NCBI GenBank assembly: GCA_014728565.1
Contig: WJLK01000121.1
Span: forward strand, 1 to 5,445
Direction of reading: 5' to 3'
Source: Candidatus Pacearchaeota archaeon
GTDB taxonomy: Archaea > Nanobdellota > Nanobdellia > Pacearchaeales > GW2011-AR1
Length of the DNA stretch: 5,445 nucleotides
This document shows positions 4,792-5,445 of the stretch, piece by piece. The notes under the pieces are model-generated. The model searched no databases. It was given only the letters and a program-made list of their open reading frames with translations, and had not been told where the DNA came from. Positions within the stretch are counted from its first letter, which is position 1; each line of letters opens with the position of its first letter. The translations under genes and the position numbers were made by a program.

Positions 4792-4819
4792 AAAAACTTT
4801 TGTTTTTGTAAAAGTTTTT
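4792..4819. repeat. Perfect 10-bp inverted repeat between divergent genes
   Basis: AAAAACTTTT (4792-4801) and AAAAGTTTTT (4810-4819) are exact reverse complements around an eight-base spacer, GTTTTTGT. The dyad lies between the divergent UVR-protein gene and the tRNA-Asp gene, and it overlaps the tandem repeat at 4802-4825. It may be a regulator site or an AT-rich cruciform. It is not placed to terminate either neighbour. Confidence 0.5.
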
Positions 4820-4825
4820 GTAAAA
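4802..4825. repeat. Tandem duplication of a 12-bp unit
   Basis: GTTTTTGTAAAA occurs twice in direct succession (4802-4813 and 4814-4825), followed by GTAAG, which begins a third partial copy. Together with the overlapping inverted repeat it makes a compact repeat block in the 172-base gap before the tRNA. Slippage duplication of low-complexity DNA is the simplest explanation. Confidence 0.55.
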
Positions 4826-4864
4826 GTAAGGTTTAAAAACTAAGAAAGATAAAACTGATTAATG

Positions 4865-4876
4865 TATTTATATTTT
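4865..4876 (+). promoter_or_regulatory. TATA box for tRNA-Asp
   Basis: TATTTATATTTT is centred about 33 bases before the first base of the mature tRNA. It predicts a start near 4896-4898 and a 5' leader of about six bases, to be removed by RNase P. Confidence 0.55.
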
Positions 4877-4903
4877 GGAAACAAGATGATAATACACTGT
4901 AAA

Positions 4904-4976
4904 GCCCGCGTGGTGTAGTGGTTTAGCATTCAACCCTGTCACGGTTGCGACCCGAGTTCGACTCTCGGCGCGGGCG
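4904..4976 (+). tRNA. tRNA-Asp (anticodon GTC)
   Basis: A complete 73-base cloverleaf can be folded by eye. The acceptor stem GCCCGCG pairs perfectly with CGCGGGC, and the discriminator is G73, the aspartate identity base. The D arm is GTGT with AGTGGTTTA and GCAT. The anticodon stem is CAACC/GGTTG with loop CTGTCAC, giving anticodon GTC at 4938-4940. The variable loop is four bases (CGAC). The T arm is CCGAG-TTCGACT-CTCGG. CCA is not encoded, as is common in archaea. No intron is present. Its G+C-rich stems stand out from the AT-rich surroundings. A tyrosine integrase gene starts 75 bases downstream, so the 3' half of this tRNA is a candidate attachment site. Confidence 0.97.
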
Positions 4977-5001
4977 TATTGCCTTTTCTGCATAAATCAT
5001 G

Positions 5002-5016
5002 GGATGTTTTTCATCC
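5002..5016 (+). other. Small hairpin between tRNA-Asp and the integrase
   Basis: GGATG (5002-5006) pairs with CATCC (5012-5016) around a TTTTT loop. It lies 25 bases past the tRNA end and could mark tRNA transcript termination or be an integrase arm or regulatory site. The stem is short, so chance is possible. Confidence 0.3.
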
Positions 5017-5030
5017 ACGAAGAATATAAG
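5017..5030 (+). promoter_or_regulatory. BRE and TATA box for the integrase gene (leaderless)
   Basis: CGAAGA followed by ATATAAG resembles an archaeal BRE/TATA pair. The TATA core is centred about 26 bases before ATG 5052, so the integrase transcript should start at its ATG. The gene therefore appears to have its own promoter and does not depend on tRNA read-through. Confidence 0.55.
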
Positions 5031-5051
5031 TGTGTATGACTTTATAGACTC

Positions 5052-5445
5052 ATGAAACTAGACCCCTATAAACATAAAGAAAGGTACTTGAATTGGAAGG
5101 CAAAAGCACTAGGTGCGGGTGTTGAAGGCCTTAGTACTGATAATTCTAAACTATTGCTTGATTATGTTTTTGATATGGAAAAAGGACTTAATGTCTCTGT
5201 TACAAACAAAAAAGGATCTAGGTCTTATCCAAGACTCAATAATTTAAGACAAAGGTTAACGTTCATGATGAAAAGTTTTCAGGATCGTTTTGGTGTTGAT
5301 AATGTTACAAAGATAAGTGAGGCAGATCTTTTTTCATATTTTACAGGTATGAGAAATGGAGAGATTAAGACCAACAAAGGAAAGATATACAAGTCTGTTG
5401 CAGACTATATCAAGGTTTTCAAGGCTTTTTGGCATTGGCATATGA
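5052..5445 (+). CDS. Tyrosine recombinase/integrase, N-terminal part (truncated by window end)
   Basis: The frame opens at ATG 5052 and is still open at the window end, giving 131 residues. The start is supported by an in-frame stop at 5037-5039, no other ATG in between, and a TATA box 26 bases upstream. The visible part matches the SAM-like core-binding domain of archaeal tyrosine integrases as I remember them: WKAKALGAGVEGLSTDNS, then LLDYVFDMEKGLNVS, then RLNNLRQRLTFMMKSFQDRF, KISEADLFSYFTGMRNG, and SVADYIKVFKAFWHWHM. The catalytic domain with the R-H-R-Y residues lies beyond the window. Such enzymes insert viruses or plasmids at tRNA genes, and the tRNA-Asp just upstream is the obvious target. 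Arginine codons (three AGG, three AGA, one CGT) differ from the AGA-dominated neighbours, which hints at transfer. Confidence 0.88.
   Translation, partial: MKLDPYKHKERYLNWKAKALGAGVEGLSTDNSKLLLDYVFDMEKGLNVSVTNKKGSRSYPRLNNLRQRLTFMMKSFQDRFGVDNVTKISEADLFSYFTGMRNGEIKTNKGKIYKSVADYIKVFKAFWHWHM

Noticed and set aside
4874..4925. Possible leader peptide reading into the tRNA gene
   Set aside because: The frame is about 18 codons long and ends inside a perfect tRNA cloverleaf, so it is chance.
4999..5055. Short 18-codon ATG frame between tRNA and integrase
   Set aside because: It is too short, overlaps the integrase promoter and start codon, and shows no protein signal.
1..5445. CRISPR array, insertion sequence, rRNA or riboswitch
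   Set aside because: No regularly spaced direct repeats, transposase, terminal repeats, rRNA landmarks or conserved aptamer-like leader were found on either strand.

Overview
The window looks like chromosomal DNA from an AT-rich archaeon, probably a DPANN lineage of the Woesearchaeota/Pacearchaeota kind. That placement is an inference. It rests on TATA boxes placed so that several transcripts would start at or within a few bases of the ATG, the near absence of Shine-Dalgarno sequences, T-rich tracts instead of strong hairpin terminators, very short monocistronic genes, AGA-dominated arginine codons, an archaeal-type tRNA-Asp without encoded CCA, and an archaeal-type tyrosine integrase.

Layout. 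(1) 2-142 is the 3' end of an unidentified gene. (2) 188-1139 holds three small plus-strand genes, each with its own TATA box: a three-helix membrane protein, an unknown 94-residue protein and a minimal alpha-crystallin (Hsp20) protein. (3) 1140-1294 is a regulatory gap with a perfect 9-bp inverted repeat, followed by a membrane-anchored trypsin-like HtrA/Deg protease without a PDZ domain (1295-2137). (4) 2252-2431 encodes a 59-residue protein that is about half glutamate; it is easy to miss because two other frames across it are open. (5) A membrane-anchored metzincin (matrixin-like) protease with a C-terminal CARDB-like domain lies on the minus strand (2486-3481). It shares a divergent promoter region with a small secreted or membrane protein (3561-3917), which is followed by an unknown 91-residue protein (3968-4243). 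(6) A minus-strand membrane protein with a clear C-terminal UVR motif (4255-4731) ends 11 nt from its convergent neighbour. (7) A tRNA-Asp(GUC) gene (4904-4976) is followed 75 nt later by the start of a tyrosine recombinase (5052 to the window end, open), which suggests the border of an integrated element.

How the genes may work together. There is no classic operon. Several products fit a cell-envelope and protein quality-control theme: a small heat-shock protein, two membrane-tethered proteases of different chemistry and several small membrane proteins. This is an inference from content and proximity. Nothing in the sequence shows co-regulation apart from shared promoter words. The tRNA-integrase end is probably a separate, horizontally acquired unit whose body lies beyond the window. 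No CRISPR array, insertion sequence or rRNA was seen, and no intergenic stretch exceeds 300 bases.
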